Shown piece by piece: positions 1 through 27,619 of a stretch of 64,000 nt of DNA (within the stretch, counting starts at the first letter, position 1; every line of letters begins with the position of its first letter). The DNA lies in contig NC_061077.1 in NCBI RefSeq assembly GCF_021917145.1, positions 14,651,420 to 14,715,419 on the forward strand, given 5' to 3'. The stretch is from Hypomesus transpacificus (lineage: Eukaryota > Chordata > Actinopteri > Osmeriformes > Osmeridae). The translations under genes and the position numbers were made by a program. The notes under the pieces were generated by a model that did not search any database, was not told the origin of the DNA, and saw only the letters and a list, made by a program, of their open reading frames with translations.

Positions 1-3000
1 GATGTCACTTCCTCCCTCAGACTCTGTATCCGACACTTCTTCTTCCTGCTGTGGTCACACGGACATTGGGTTGAATTTCTCCCTCGCTATCTCTCTTTAG
101 CTAATTTCTTATCTTTCACTCTCACCCTCTCTCTCTCCACCTCTCCTGTCCATTGGCCTCATGTATAAAAGAGCAGCTTTCATACCAGAATAAAAGCGCA
201 GCTTTAATACCAGAAGATGGCGTATGGCCAAAACTTGAAAAGTACCTATGCATAGAAATTATCACATGTATAAAACCGGTCGTACGCCAGGTCCTGCGCA
301 CCTTTCTTTATAAATCACAATCAACGTGAGTTTGACCACACGTGAACGAGCCACTGACCCCGCCTTGCCTCCTCCCATAAATGAATATGCAAATAGCCTA
401 TAAATGAGCTCCTGAGGTAATTTCTTTGTCTGAATCTGAATTTTTTGTCAAAAGAAAGTCGGCGGAGTGTAAAACTATTTACGCCCTTTCTTGTTTTTTA
501 CCTGTAGCACTTTGAGATTTAGCTAAATGTAAAGTGCATTACAAATAAAATCATCATTATTATTATTATGGGCCAAATGCTGTGGGTTTGGGGAACCGGA
601 CCATGGCAGATATTAAGAAGAAATGGTCCGATGTAAAACTTGAAATTAAGAAACGAGTGGTGGCGCATCGTAACAGCATGGCAGCTAGGGTTAGCGTGAC
701 ATAAATTCCCTGAGTGATTTTGTAGTTCGTTTCACACCCTCAAGTTTAACAGAAGTTAGTGGTGGCAAATTAAACAGTAGGCTATATAACATATCCCATT
801 TTGGGTTTTGGCATTTTGATGTGATCATCCACATTAATGATCAAACTTTTATTGTTATGTTTTTTGAATAGTCAACGTCATAGACCTATGACAATAACTG
901 TAGTGGAAACTTTATTTTACATTGTTTGTTGAGTTTCGGCACTTTTCAGTAAGAATTCGCCATGTTACAGAGCCAGACAAGACTTTGCGGATGGTCCGCA
1001 CATTTTCACGTGTGCTCAAAAGTTTCCGTGACGGCCCGCACATTCTCAAGTACATTTTTTAAACATCACACCGTGTGCATGAAAAAAAGCGTACGCTTTT
1101 TGTGCGTACGCAACGTTTATACATTTTTTGTAGGTCCAATCAGCGAACAGAGGGAGTGGCTGAGAACGATGACGTTAATGTTGTGCACTAGTTTGAGTAG
1201 TTCAGTAATGGCGGCGGAGAAAGATGCGAGCGAAGCTATTCTGCGGTTGTGGCAACGCTGCCGAATATCCATAGGTTAAAGCCGGAGCAAGAACATTCCT
1301 TGCAGAGTTTTGTTGGTGGCCATGATGTTGTGGCCCTCCTCCCCACAGGGTTTGGGAAAAGTTTGATTTTCCAACTACGGCAGCTAGCTCCATTACAGTA
1401 GTGGTGAAGGAGTTGGCTAAGGAGAACGCTTGCGATTGGTTATGGCAAATCAGAGTGGCTCTGGGCAGATCCAATAGTCTTAAACTAACGTAAACTTCGT
1501 AAACTTCAACAGAGGACTCGCCTTCAAGGAAGTTAACGTTTGTCAATGGAGCGATCCCAGACCCTCTGTACAAATGAAATGTACGAGGGTCTGGTTAGGA
1601 TCAGGCTACCAGGTGCCTACCTCAGAGGAGGTGATGCCGTTGTCATGGAAACTGATCTGGGGAGCGGGGCGCAGCAGCTTCTTGCAGAGGCGGAGCAGAA
1701 AGAGTCCAGACAGGAAGAGCCCCAGGTCTGGAGCCAGGAGACGCACAATGTTACCTGGATCCACCACACTGAACCTGGACACACACCCACACACACACAT
1801 ACACACACACACACACACAGCAAGTTTAGACTAATGCTGGTGATATCACAGACTTTTACAATTATTTTAGAACAAAGAAGTGGTCCTACCGTACAATGCC
1901 CAGATGGTAGAAAACATTCTCTGTATATTCTGTGGCTGTTGAACAAACACAGCATGGTCTCACTTTACTTGTGACATGTACCTGTCACAAACTAGTTCAT
2001 TACTGTATTACAGTATACATCTCAAAGTCTGAAGTGAGAAAAGAGGGTTGGTTTTGGATTGCAGCTGAACATGCTTTAGTTAGTGAAGGAAGTGGGGATG
2101 GGTCTTACAGTTTAGGGGAACGTAGGCAAAGGTGATCTGCATGAAACACTGCAGAGCTAGGAAGGTCACACTGGTGGAACAAATCAACACCAGGAACCTG
2201 CCTGTCCTCCCTTCATACAGCACAGAGAGAAGGAGGAAAGAAGGTAGAGGAGAGGAAAAGAAGAGAGGAGAAGAGAAGAGGAGGGGAGGGGAAGAAGAGC
2301 AGATGGAAGGTTTCATTGTTGATGATGAGATCAAATGCAGCCATGTAGTCCAGGCTCACAATGTATTCAGTTGGCTACAAGTACCCTGTCTACTTACATA
2401 GTGTACTGTCTAAAGTAGCCTACTGAATACATATATTACTCTATATTTCTGACACTAGTCTGGGGCACACAGGCCTGGTATACAGACTATGTAGGGAGAC
2501 TCAGACCGAGACAGAGAGAGTACAGGCGTCGCTACGCTATAGACATCACTATCTATAACCATTAAAATGGATGGAATGGAGCAGAAATTAGCTATAAATC
2601 ATAACAGCATAATTAAAACCTGCTAGCATGGTTGCCCCGTAGAAGATTGTGGAGGCAGATAGATACATTTGTGGAGACAGTACTGCAGGATACTGTGATT
2701 AGGAAGACAGGGAAAACTAATTAGAATACTGACATCCAGAAGAGAGGTGTTCGTCATTTAAGTATAAAGTACACAATCTTCATTTGGGATCTTGACATTG
2801 CCGAAGCCAACCCCATGGTGTAATCATACTTAACTGGAAAATTGAAGATGTGGCCTCAATTAAAAAGTTATTACGAAGTGGAAATAAGAATTCTATGTTA
2901 TCTGGCTACAGATGAAACCACACCTGCTTTTGAGTAAATAAATAGGGTTGAAGCATACTTTAAAAAAGAAATGTAATTGTACATACTCATATTATCTATA

Positions 3001-3478
3001 CATATTACGTATAAACATCTTCCATTCCATCCATCTACAGACTAAGTCTAATCCTCTGTGTTGGACCATTACACACAAGTCAAAACAACTACAGTTACAG
3101 TAGGTGCTGAGCCAGCAAATGTGTTTCCGATGTGTTTTTTTTAACTAAAAGCTTTGTTTCATTTAAACCTTTCCCCCTCCATCAGGTCTAATATGATCTG
3201 TTTAATCCCCTCACCACTCTCCCCTCAGAGTGATGTCATGTCAGCATGGTAGCACAGTCTCGAAGCATCTGGAGTCATCTAAGAATCCAGAAGTTTCTTC
3301 GAGACTCAAACAGGCCTGCATGCAAGAAAAGCGCCCACAAATGCTGACACCACTACTTTTAATGTAATTAGTATTACCAGGTTATACATAATTGATAAGT
3401 GCTAACGGTCGTTTCCTCTTTACTCACAACTCAGAATGATACATTAATTCATCAGCGTGTATCGTCAATCAATGCCTA

Positions 3479-3558
<80 letters not shown>

Positions 3559-4583
3559 ACACACACACACACATACAGAAACACACAAACAGGTATTGTG
3601 GACTTGCTGTGGCACATTACAAGACCATACTTACTGCTTCCACTATGTAAACACATACACACACACACAGACATGCCAGCTAGGTGATTCTAAGATGTGT
3701 TACCTTTCATGGAGGTGAGGGTGGGGTTGGGGAGTAAGGGCAGGGTGAGCAGGAACAAGAAATACACCACTGACAGACCATTGTAGCGAAAAGATGTTGC
3801 TGAGATAGAAAGAAAAAAGGCACGTCACGCACTCCACGAACACACACAAATATGCACACAAAAAAAACCTTCGCTCAATCAACAGACTGGAAAGATAGGT
3901 CAGATATCATTGCAAAGAGGCTTCCCATGAAAAGATCAAAGGTCAGTTAGGTCACTGATATAAAACACTTTAGCTACAGCTAATCCGATCGATCACATTC
4001 GTACACAGATCGCAGAATTGCTCGACTGTGTTTTATTTTGCATGTGTAATGTCAAACTTTAAAGACAAACTCATTACTAAATATGTTTACGTATAGTGAT
4101 ATTATGATTAGTATCAGAGTTATTTATTACACGTATTTAATATTTCCCTATAGAAAAGAAGAGTCATCAAGAACAGTTCACAGAATACACACCAGTACAT
4201 CGCTACACACTGACCCCGTTTCCTATGGTAAAATCATTGCACAGTGGCCGTTTGGGCGAACAAGAATAAACGGATGAATGTATCAAAACAACACAATTAA
4301 TGCATTTGTTAGACATGTTTTTGTCCTACAATAGTTTAAATCTTTCAGTTAATTAGACAGTTTTTGGAAAGACTTGGAACCTCACCACTGTACTCTAATA
4401 CAACCAACAGCATCACATGTGTAGTTAATAAACTGTCTCCTATTTTCCGGTATCATGCTGTATTCCCAAAGCTTACAAAGGGATAACAGGACAAACGTGA
4501 GTTCAGCCAGCCCACTCACCTGCTAGCAGGAGGAGAGGAAACATCAGGTTGTACAGCATCCCCACCACCAGGTCCCCTGCCAT
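1..4583 (-). CDS. Piezo-family mechanosensitive ion channel, N-terminal part (partial, runs off left edge)
   Basis: Piezo proteins are very large trimeric cation channels of the plasma membrane opened by membrane tension. Only the first part of the N-terminal blade is in the window. Coding exons on the minus strand, in gene order: 4583-4520, 3799-3704, 2210-2109, 1935-1890, 1774-1621, 48-1. All have GT donors and AG acceptors and the phases join without a break (about 170 aa). The start ATG is in a good context (GCAGCCATGG). Recognisable family segments: a first hydrophobic helix (MAGDLVVGMLYNLMFPLLLL), then FRYNGLSVVYFLFLLTLP, GRTGRFL, and DPGNIVRLLAPDLGLF. These align with human PIEZO1 and PIEZO2; YNGLS is as in PIEZO2 and APDLG as in PIEZO1. 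The last exon is acidic (QEEEVSDTESEGGSD), matching the acidic linker of the family. It is transcribed away from gnas. Family assignment is firm; which paralogue it is remains open. Confidence 0.9.
153..1135. mobile_element. Remnants of a PIF/Harbinger-like DNA transposon in a Piezo intron
   Basis: The left part starts near 155 with CCTCATGTATAAAAG and the right part near 1090-1130 carries GCGTACGC repeats and GTTTATACAT, an inverted relative of the left end. At 603-704 (plus) a short open frame of 33 codons reads KKKWSDVKLEIKKRVVAHR, which resembles the Myb/SANT-like protein that accompanies PIF/Harbinger transposases; it ends in a stop at 702-704. No transposase catalytic domain is seen. 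The exact ends and target duplication were not resolved, so the extent is approximate. Confidence 0.45.
1208..1402 (+). pseudogene. Fragment resembling the N-terminus of a RecQ-like DEAD-box helicase
   Basis: From 1276 the plus strand reads LKPEQEHSLQSFVGGHDVVA followed by LLPTGFGKSLIFQL. This contains the helicase Q-motif region and the Walker A (motif I) pattern TGFGKS typical of RecQ-like helicases found in many fish repeats. A start ATG at 1208 (MAAEKDASEAILRLWQ) lies in another frame, so at least one frameshift separates it, and a stop follows at the end of the fragment. No other helicase motif (DEAH, motif VI) is visible. It is a dead fragment, probably carried by a repeat, inside Piezo intron 5. 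Confidence 0.5.
1781..1820. repeat. CA microsatellite
   Basis: An (AC)n run directly upstream of the minus-strand acceptor of Piezo exon 5. On the coding strand it reads (GT)n and stands where a polypyrimidine tract would be expected, which may weaken that acceptor. Confidence 0.85.
3482..3573. repeat. Compound (CT)n-(CA)n microsatellite in Piezo intron 2
   Basis: About 30 CT units followed by about 13 CA units. It lies about 130 bases 3' of exon 2 on the minus strand. The open frames across it are repeat artefacts. Confidence 0.95.
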
Positions 4584-6994
4584 GGCTGCACAGAGACACT
4601 CACGCTCTCTCTTCCTCTCTCTGCTGTTTGGGTCTGCAGTGGACTCTCACCACCTCACACATCGCCCTGGGGGAAGCTCCCCCTTTCTCTCTCTCTCTCT
4701 TGGTCTCCCCCTGTCAGACACTCACAAAGTCGCTCCACCTAGTCTCTTTCCTAGTCTCCCTGCCAGTCAGAGGAGTTTGGTTATCCCCCAATGTTCTCTT
4801 CTTCTTGTCTTTGACCCAGTCTCTCCCTAAGTCACATAACCAGAGCCAGCCCTGGTTTCCGCAACTTCAGTACCCCCAGCCTCTGCCTGGGGTGCTCCCA
4901 GTCCCTCTCAGCAGCTGCTGACACCACAGACAAGGTAGCAACAAGACAGGATCAATAGATCTGAGGACCAAGAGACGAAAACTACACAACAACAGCATGG
5001 ACCGTAGTGTGTAGATCAGATACAGGTGAAGCAAAGTTAGAGGAGAAGTTTTAATACATGGGATGATGTTTTGCTCGCTCGCTTCTGCCTCCTCTATTCA
5101 TTTCATGCTTTCTACCCATCGGTCCTTGTCTTTCTCTATACTCCACTTATCTTTGTCTCTCATTCTAGATGTCTCTCTCATTTTTCTCTCTCTCTCTTTC
5201 ACCCCTTGCCACTTCCTTCTCTCTCCCCCCACCCTTCCCTGTCTAAGTTGCCCCTCCATCCCTTCGCAGTCCACAAAGCCAGTGATCCGGTGTTGTTACC
5301 TCACAAGGAAATCTCCTCTCCATCATCAGGTCTGCCAAGAACCCTCACCGTTCAAACAGGAAGAAACAAATAAAAAAAGAGACAACTGCTATCAGTTCAG
5401 CACACGCAAGAATGTTCAACCATTCAGTGTGTTTCGGTAGCGAACCTACTTTTTGTCAGGACCCAGACATTTCGGAGTCTGATATGTTTGAGGTGTTCTC
5501 TGTTCTCAGTTGCTGGACTGTGTGTGTGTGCTTCTGTTTTCAAGGCTGGCTCATCAGTTTTCTCTGGAGAAGGGGAAGTGTATGTAATATTCATGGATGC
5601 TAGTGAGACCATTAGGAGATTGTGACTACAGCAATGAACTGTGGACAGGGCCTTGTGGACAGGGTAGTTTGGAGGGAGAAAGCAGGGAGAGGGTAGCTAG
5701 ATGGATCAGGAGAAATGCTCAGCCATCAAACTACTCGTTTTATCATCCTGATCCCTTAAACAGGCACAGCCTTCTCACTGAGCTGGTGACCTGAGATGTG
5801 GAAAGTGGACAACCTTTGATCTGTTCCACATTAATGGCACGTAGCAATATACTACAAAGTTTTGCCATGGATGACACGTTTATTTCGTGGATAGGAATTC
5901 ATTATTGATATTAGTTCTTTATAAAGATCTAACCGCAGACACAAGGCCACAGAGGCCAAAGTAGCTGCAGAAAGGTTTTTAGAAAAGGGCTACCTTTTAC
6001 TTTATTAAGTACCACAAAATACCTTTGGGAACATGGTTCCAGGTAGACTGTATTACCCCTGACTAAAGCTAGAACCTTAAAAGTTAAACACAAATTGTTC
6101 ACCTGACAGGACAAAAGTGGATGGGACAGCAGCAGACCAGGTATTGAGTCTCTCAGCAGTTCCTCTGCCTTGACGCTGATGTTGTCAGCAGCACCACTGA
6201 TCCATGGACAACAAACTGGACCTCAGAATCATACATCCAGTACCAAGCGACACACACAACAGCTAGTCGATGGAAGCCACTGGAACCTGTAATTAAAGAG
6301 GCTTCTAAACGGACATCCATTTGCTTCCCCATGATGGAAGTTTCAGGGGGAGGGGGGGGGGGGAGGTTGCCTGATATACTGGTAATCACCCCTGCCCCAC
6401 AACACATGTTCTTGTGTGAGTCTCTCATTTAACTAAGAGCATAGACTCCAAATGGCTCTACTCAATAGCTCTACTCAACTACTCAGTTGAAAAATCCCTA
6501 TCCTTTTCTATGGGCTCACTCATTCAATACAAACTGAACTAAGCAAGGACCTTCAACTGAACTACAGGACTGATCCATAGGTCAGTGTGGGGTTATAAAG
6601 CCAGCCGATGGCGAGCTAACACAACAATGTGTGTGCAAGCAGGCGTCTCATACCCAGCCCTGACAAGGGACTCAACTCCGCCCTGGAGAGAGCCACTCAA
6701 TTACTCTCTGAAGACTACAGAGAATATATATATACATTGATTATGGGAATGAGTGCTGAGACTGCAGCTCTTATTTAATGGCAGCGGAGACCAGGAGAGC
6801 GAGAGGACGAGGCGGAGGCGCACTACTACTCAAGTGGAGCTCTGAGTAACACGCTAAGGATGTTCAGGACTTCTGAGAAGCAGGAAGTAGCCCCCTGAGG
6901 ATGCCCGTCTTGCTGACAGGCAGGTCTCGTGAAGCAGTCACTAGCGGGGTAGTCAGGAGTGGTAGTTCCAGCTAAACTTGTCCTCAACCGTGGC
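4584..6994. other. Intergenic spacer upstream of Piezo, no gene seen
   Basis: This holds the presumed promoter and 5' untranslated region of the minus-strand Piezo gene. The plus strand is CT-rich at 4590-4850 and 5120-5290. I see no open frame with family resemblance and no convincing splice-joined exon. A G-run lies at 6345-6363. Confidence 0.6.
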
Positions 6995-7123
6995 TAGGGT
7001 GACCACCTGACCCGCCTTGCAATGTATCGCATAGCATTTTCACCCCTTGTCCTGCACGTCGCATATCGCACAGCATATTGAAAATGTGCGATACAACGCA
7101 AAGCGGGACAGCTGGTCAGCCTA
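6995..7123. mobile_element. Short hAT-like MITE
   Basis: The ends are inverted: TAGGGTGACCACCTGACCCG on the left, and on the right the complement of TAGGCTGACCAGCTGTCCCG. The flanks ACCGTGGC (6987-6994) and ACCGTAGT (7124-7131) match at six of eight positions, as expected for an old 8-bp target duplication. The element is 129 bp with no coding capacity. Confidence 0.6.
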
Positions 7124-8008
7124 ACCGTAGTTCTGGGTTTACTCCAAAAAGACAGACTCTGACAGACATACTGGCTTAATCCTTTTATAGAAAAAAAGCC
7201 CATCAATTACATTTATGAAACTCTTTGAATATTGTTGTGGAAGTTTTTGCAGACAATCAATCGTTTTAAGCTGAAGTCTGGTGAAGTATAGAGTTAATGT
7301 TTATTTGAGGTAGATTTAAACATAATAACGTTACCAACATAACATCATCAGCACACAAACATAAGACAATAACACAAAGACAATTCCATACAGCTCCATC
7401 TAGCATTCTAGAATGGAACCGGGAGAATCCAGCCCACCAGCACAACCCAGCTGATGGCCCTGAACCCCCCAGAACATTCTTCAACAGACCATTTTATAGA
7501 TACGACAGTTCTCAAAAGTCATTGGTCCATCCTCCAGACATGAAGCTATACCAAATCTCTTCTGTCATTGGTTAAATCCTTAGAACAATACAGTTGAATC
7601 CACATTGTCTTCAGACCAACTGTCTCTTCTCCCCAGGTGACAAGAACTCTTTCAGGTCACCCAGACTTCATGTCTCCTAGTTAGGTGTTATAAAACTACA
7701 GGTGGCAACCTCTGGGAGGTTGTCTTGGTCTAACGTTGGTAATGTGTTGAGCCTGCATCTATATTGTAGGAGCTTCAAATACTAAAACGTGCATTTACTT
7801 GTGTTCCTTCAGCGGGCCAAGTGCTAAGGTTTACTCTTTTACTACTCATTTTACCTGATCATGTCCACTCGTATCAGTCAAGCTCAACCAAGCATAGCAT
7901 CAACCTGCATTCAGAGTGAAGAGGATTTCACATATTGTTTGACCCATGTTGATCTTACTGTTAATAATTGTGGGGTTGGACCCATCTAGTGTTGAGAAGA
8001 CATAACTG
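7124..8008. other. Intergenic, no gene seen
   Basis: AT-rich sequence between two mobile elements. No conserved open frame, RNA gene or strong repeat is recognised. Confidence 0.5.
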
Positions 8009-9021
8009 CAATTGTATGGAGTTAGATTAGTTTCATAATTCAAACAAACAAACGCAACACGATTCAAACAAATTTAACACGATCCAAACAAACGTAACAC
8101 GATTCATACAAACATAACACGATTCAAACAAACAAACGTAACACGATTCAAACAAACGTAACACGATTCACAAATGTATTTCGTGATTCACAATTGTAAC
8201 GCGATTCACAAATAAATGACCCTATTACATTCGTTTGCAACCTGACAAACACAAGTTACAAATCCCTGCATTCGTTGGTGTGAATCCTTGCATTCGTTCG
8301 TGTGGATTTTTGGAACTTTCCTGACGCGCTTTGATCCACAAATGCATTTTTTCTAAAAGATATCCTCAGCAGCCTATCAGGTCGTCTCTTCCAATTTTAG
8401 CCAATCACATTAACGTGTCTATGTGGACTTCAACAACCTGCCATAATGACGGACATCGTCTCCTTCAGATCATGAGCAATGTCGTCTGGTTGCATGTAGG
8501 TGAAATATTGCTTGTTACTCTTATTAAACCGATGATCATACCTGATTAAATATTGTTGAGAATGGCAGGATTCATGTTTAGTCATTTTCCGTGTTTCCTA
8601 GGCTAACGCAGAGCCCGTCTACCCATATTAGACATTCTCCGGTGATTGGCTAAAATTGGAAGAGACGACCTGATAGGCTGCTGAGGATATCTTTTAGAAA
8701 AAATGCATTTGTGGATCAAAGCGCGTCAGGAAAGTTCCAAAAATCCACACGAACGAATGCAAGGATTCACACCAACGAATGCAGGGATTTGTAACTTGTG
8801 TTTGTCAGGTTGCAAACGAATGTAATAGGGTCATTTATTTGTGAATCGCGTTACATTTGTGAATCACGAAATACATTTGTGAATCGTGTTACGTTTGTTT
8901 GTTTGAATCGTGTTATGTTTGTATGAATCGTGTTACGTTTGTTTGGATCGTGTTAAGTTTGTTTGAATCGTGTTGCGTTTGTTTGTTTGAATTATGAAAC
9001 TAATCTAACTCCATACAATTG
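8009..9021. repeat. 1-kb near-perfect palindrome (foldback element)
   Basis: The left arm (8009-8408) and the right arm (8642-9021) are inverted copies, about 400 and 380 bp, around a spacer of about 230 bp. The outermost bases read CAATTGTATGGAG on the left and its complement on the right. The outer part of each arm is built of degenerate units of about 16-18 bp containing ACACGATTCAAACAAA. The inner part is non-repetitive and still nearly identical between arms, for example ATCCTCAGCAGCCTATCAGG and its complement. The spacer has no recognised gene. No clear target duplication was found. A foldback DNA transposon is the likely type. Confidence 0.9.
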
Positions 9022-24578
<15,557 letters not shown>

Positions 24579-26575
24579 TGGGAGGGGGCCGAAACACAGA
24601 CTCTGGACCCCCCCCCCCCTCCCACCTATGGTCTACTCCTGTATTCCCCACCCTACCCCCTTACCCCTGGCCACTCCCCCCTTCCCACCCCCCCACTACA
24701 CCTCCTGACCTGCAACCTGCTCTAGTCTGTGTGGGTGTGGTCTGTCTCCAGGGCGATGGATGAGGTCAGACTACAGATACAGAGCTCCACAGCGCCGCCT
24801 GGAGGGTGCGTTGGGTCACAGCATATAGAACGGAACTCTACTGTACTTTAGCACTGTGCTCAGGACTTGAACCCATAAGAATTCGCACACACACAAACAC
24901 AACTATCTCCCAAACTCTTTGGTCATTTATTGTCACGTAAATTCCCTTGTTACACACACACAAACACACATACACCACACATTCTCTCACAGAAACAGAC
25001 ATCTACACCTGCTCTCTTACCCTCAAATACCTGCTTGCATACAGAAAAAGAACACACGCTTTAACTGGACTGCATGGGCAGGGTGAGCCCAGAGTTTTTG
25101 TTGTCTACTTGCTGGCTAGTTGGCTGGCTTATAGGACACCTGGCTGGTTGGCTAGCTGACTGTCGCAGTGACAGCGGCTGGAACAGAGGCTGTTTGTGAG
25201 GAAGAGGAGGAGGGACCATATCTCGGTGAGATCTAAGGAAGAGATCAGACACACCTATGGCAACAATGACAATGCCCTTCCTCCTCTCCAGGATGGTCAC
25301 CTGACTTTGCCTTTTTGGTACAACAGGAAGAAAAAAAAGAAAAAAAAGGCAAACTTTTACTGAACTTGGTGGAGAGCCAGAATCCTGACTCTACAGTACA
25401 GCACCATCTACGTTACAGATCTCATTAACCCTTCTACCGTCTCCACAGTTGGTTTGTCTGTGTAGACTGTTGTGCCATTGTGCCCTGTGCGCTCTTTCTC
25501 TTAAATACACTCTTCTCTCCCTTCCTCCCTTCCACCCGTCACCTCTTTCTCCTTTCCTCTCTCACTTTACCGTACCCTGCACTGTTACTTTACTGGCGAC
25601 GCTCTTTGTTTTGTTTTTAGAGAAAAAAGTAATCTTGAAATTAAGAAAAGACAAAGAAGACAATGACAAATGGGACACTAATCTTTACTCATGGTGTCAT
25701 TCCCCCCCATCCCTCTCACCTTCCTCAGTCCCTTCATCTCTCTCCCTCCCTTCCTCTTTCCATCCCTCCTCCCCTTGCTCTTTGTACGTCTGTCTTTACT
25801 TTACTGCTCAACTATTATTCTTGTACAGACTGTAAAATGTATTATTTTGTACAACTTTATTGAAAAAAAATAACTTTTAGAAGATCCCTGTGCCTTGATC
25901 ACGACTGTGCGTGTCTAATGAGCTAACGTGGGTGTTATACTGCGCTGTATGGCTTGGCCAGTCCCCTCCCCTCCCCCCTCTCTCTACAGGGGGAGGTGAC
26001 AACATTCGTAGCTTCTGAGTTTTATTTCTGTCCCCCCCCCCCAACACACCCCATTTATGATTTCAATATCTATTTTGGATCCATATACCAAAAAAGATGA
26101 ATATATGAAATGTATATGGATTTTAAAAAGTATTTTATTAGAATCAATGAACCTTGACACAAATTGTACACTTTAATACAGTGTGCGTATTGCTATGACT
26201 TAAATCCTTTTCAATGGAGGTTTTGTTCAGGTTTGTTGCATTAGCGAACATCTGCAAATGACATTCTGAGGGCGAGTGTTTATTTACCATTTTAATTTCT
26301 TTTCTTTTTTTAGCTTTAAGGTAAAAAGGTGATGAGAAATACCCAAATGCAAGACATTGCTTGTTTCTACATGAATCTTTTTCTTTTGCTAAAGAAAAAA
26401 AAAAAAAAAAAAAGTCCTATTGTTTTTTTGGGGTCCTTATTAGCGTTGCACAACAGAGACAGGCTGTATAGTATTACACTTACACTTCAGTGCCCAACTT
26501 TGACTTTACTGTGTACATCGGATATGGCTCTCAACCTTCAAAGGTGGAGCTCGGAGAAATAAAGGTTTTTGGTGC
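24579..26575 (+). other. gnas: gnas 3' untranslated region
   Basis: Between the gnas stop and the SINE upstream of vapb there is no other gene. The sequence is rich in C runs and A/T stretches. Several polyadenylation-like signals occur; AATAAA at 26558-26563 is the best distal candidate. An A-run lies at 26395-26413. Confidence 0.55.
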
Positions 26576-26598
26576 AGACAGCCACAGGCCCGTCCTTA

Positions 26599-26599
<1 letters not shown>

Positions 26600-26630
<31 letters not shown>
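26600..26630. repeat. (CA)n microsatellite
   Basis: About 15 CA units just past the likely gnas polyadenylation site. Confidence 0.9.
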
Positions 26631-27357
26631 GCCAACCTGGACACTGACTGGGTCCACATGTTTTACAACCCAGATTAATAATAGGGGGGGGACTTTCCCC
26701 TGGGCTCAAACAGGTAAATCAGCCAGACACTCATGCCTTCTGTAACATGGGTGCCCTCTTACGTGTGTTTGACCATTTTGTTAAGGTCCTGGTATCCTCA
26801 CCCAATCACTGGTCACAAAGCACTTTGTCTGCCTCACTAGGAGTTCTGTTCTTACTCCATCCAAACTCAAATCAAGTGCACCTTGACCGAAAAGCAGATA
26901 TTTGGAATGCAGTACAGAATATGGTATCTTCCACAGTTCAGTCTATTGCAAATATATCGGCAAACTGTACTGATATGTCTTCGCAAAATAAGTATCACTG
27001 CACAGGAAAGGTGTGTTCTGTCTCTGACATAAGAGAGGAACCATTTCCAGTATGTATTAGTATTGATACACCTGGTACCCCCAGCACAACATGGGTGCAG
27101 ACAGTAAAGGATGAAATCAGGTAGCCTAGCTAGTGTACAACACCTGTTGCTTCTACCAAGCATGGTGTCAGGTTAGATGATTATATGTATTTATAGTCAG
27201 ATTAGTCCTGACACTATGCAGCATCATTAGTATCAATAGCCTTTGAAAAGCATAATTAGTGGTCTATAGCTTCGATTCCAGAGAGGCATAACGTGACCAG
27301 GAGCAGAACAGGGCTGTAACTCATTTATTTTCTAGATATTTCTGATTTGACAGAAGA

Positions 27358-27558
27358 GAGTCAGATGGCTGAGTGGTGAGGGAGTCGGGCTAGTAATCAG
27401 AAGGTTGCCGGATCGATTCCCCGCCCCGCCAATATGACGTTGTGTCCTTGGGCAAGGCACTTCACCCTACTTGCCTCGGGGGGAATGTCCCTGTACTTAC
27501 TGTAAGTCGCTCTGGATAAGAGCGTCTGCTAAATGACTAAATGTAAATGTAAATGTAA
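27358..27558 (+). mobile_element. tRNA-derived SINE, full-length copy
   Basis: The head resembles a class II (Leu/Ser-like) tRNA, with an A-box region TGGCTGAGTGG and a B-box GATCGATTCC. A body follows with TTGGGCAAGGCACTTCACCC and a tail GTCGCTCTGGATAAGAGCG, then CTGCTAAATGACTAAATG and (AAATGT)n. Related copies sit at 38298 and 63486. It ends about 270 bases upstream of the vapb start codon. Confidence 0.9.
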
Positions 27559-27593
27559 GAGACTGCGTGTCTTTGTACGTTGGATCCGCCCAC

Positions 27594-27619
27594 TGACGTA
27601 CATGACGTCGTTTTCGTCA
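27594..27619 (+). promoter_or_regulatory. Cluster of cAMP-response-element-like motifs upstream of vapb
   Basis: TGACGTAC (27594-27601), TGACGTCG (27603-27610) and a half-site CGTCA (27615-27619) stand side by side, 210-240 bases before the vapb ATG. CREB/ATF proteins bind such sites. The motif matches are seen; use in the cell is inferred. Confidence 0.5.

Noticed and set aside
1540-1974. Plus-strand open frame of 144 codons
   Set aside because: Antisense to Piezo exons 4 and 5 and a CA repeat; the minus strand carries the splice sites and family match.
4549-4921. Plus-strand open frames
   Set aside because: They run antisense across Piezo exon 1 and a CT-rich upstream region, with no splice support or family match.
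27358-27430. tRNA gene
   Set aside because: The tRNA-like head is followed by a SINE body and AAATGT tail and occurs in three copies; it is a SINE, not a functional tRNA gene.
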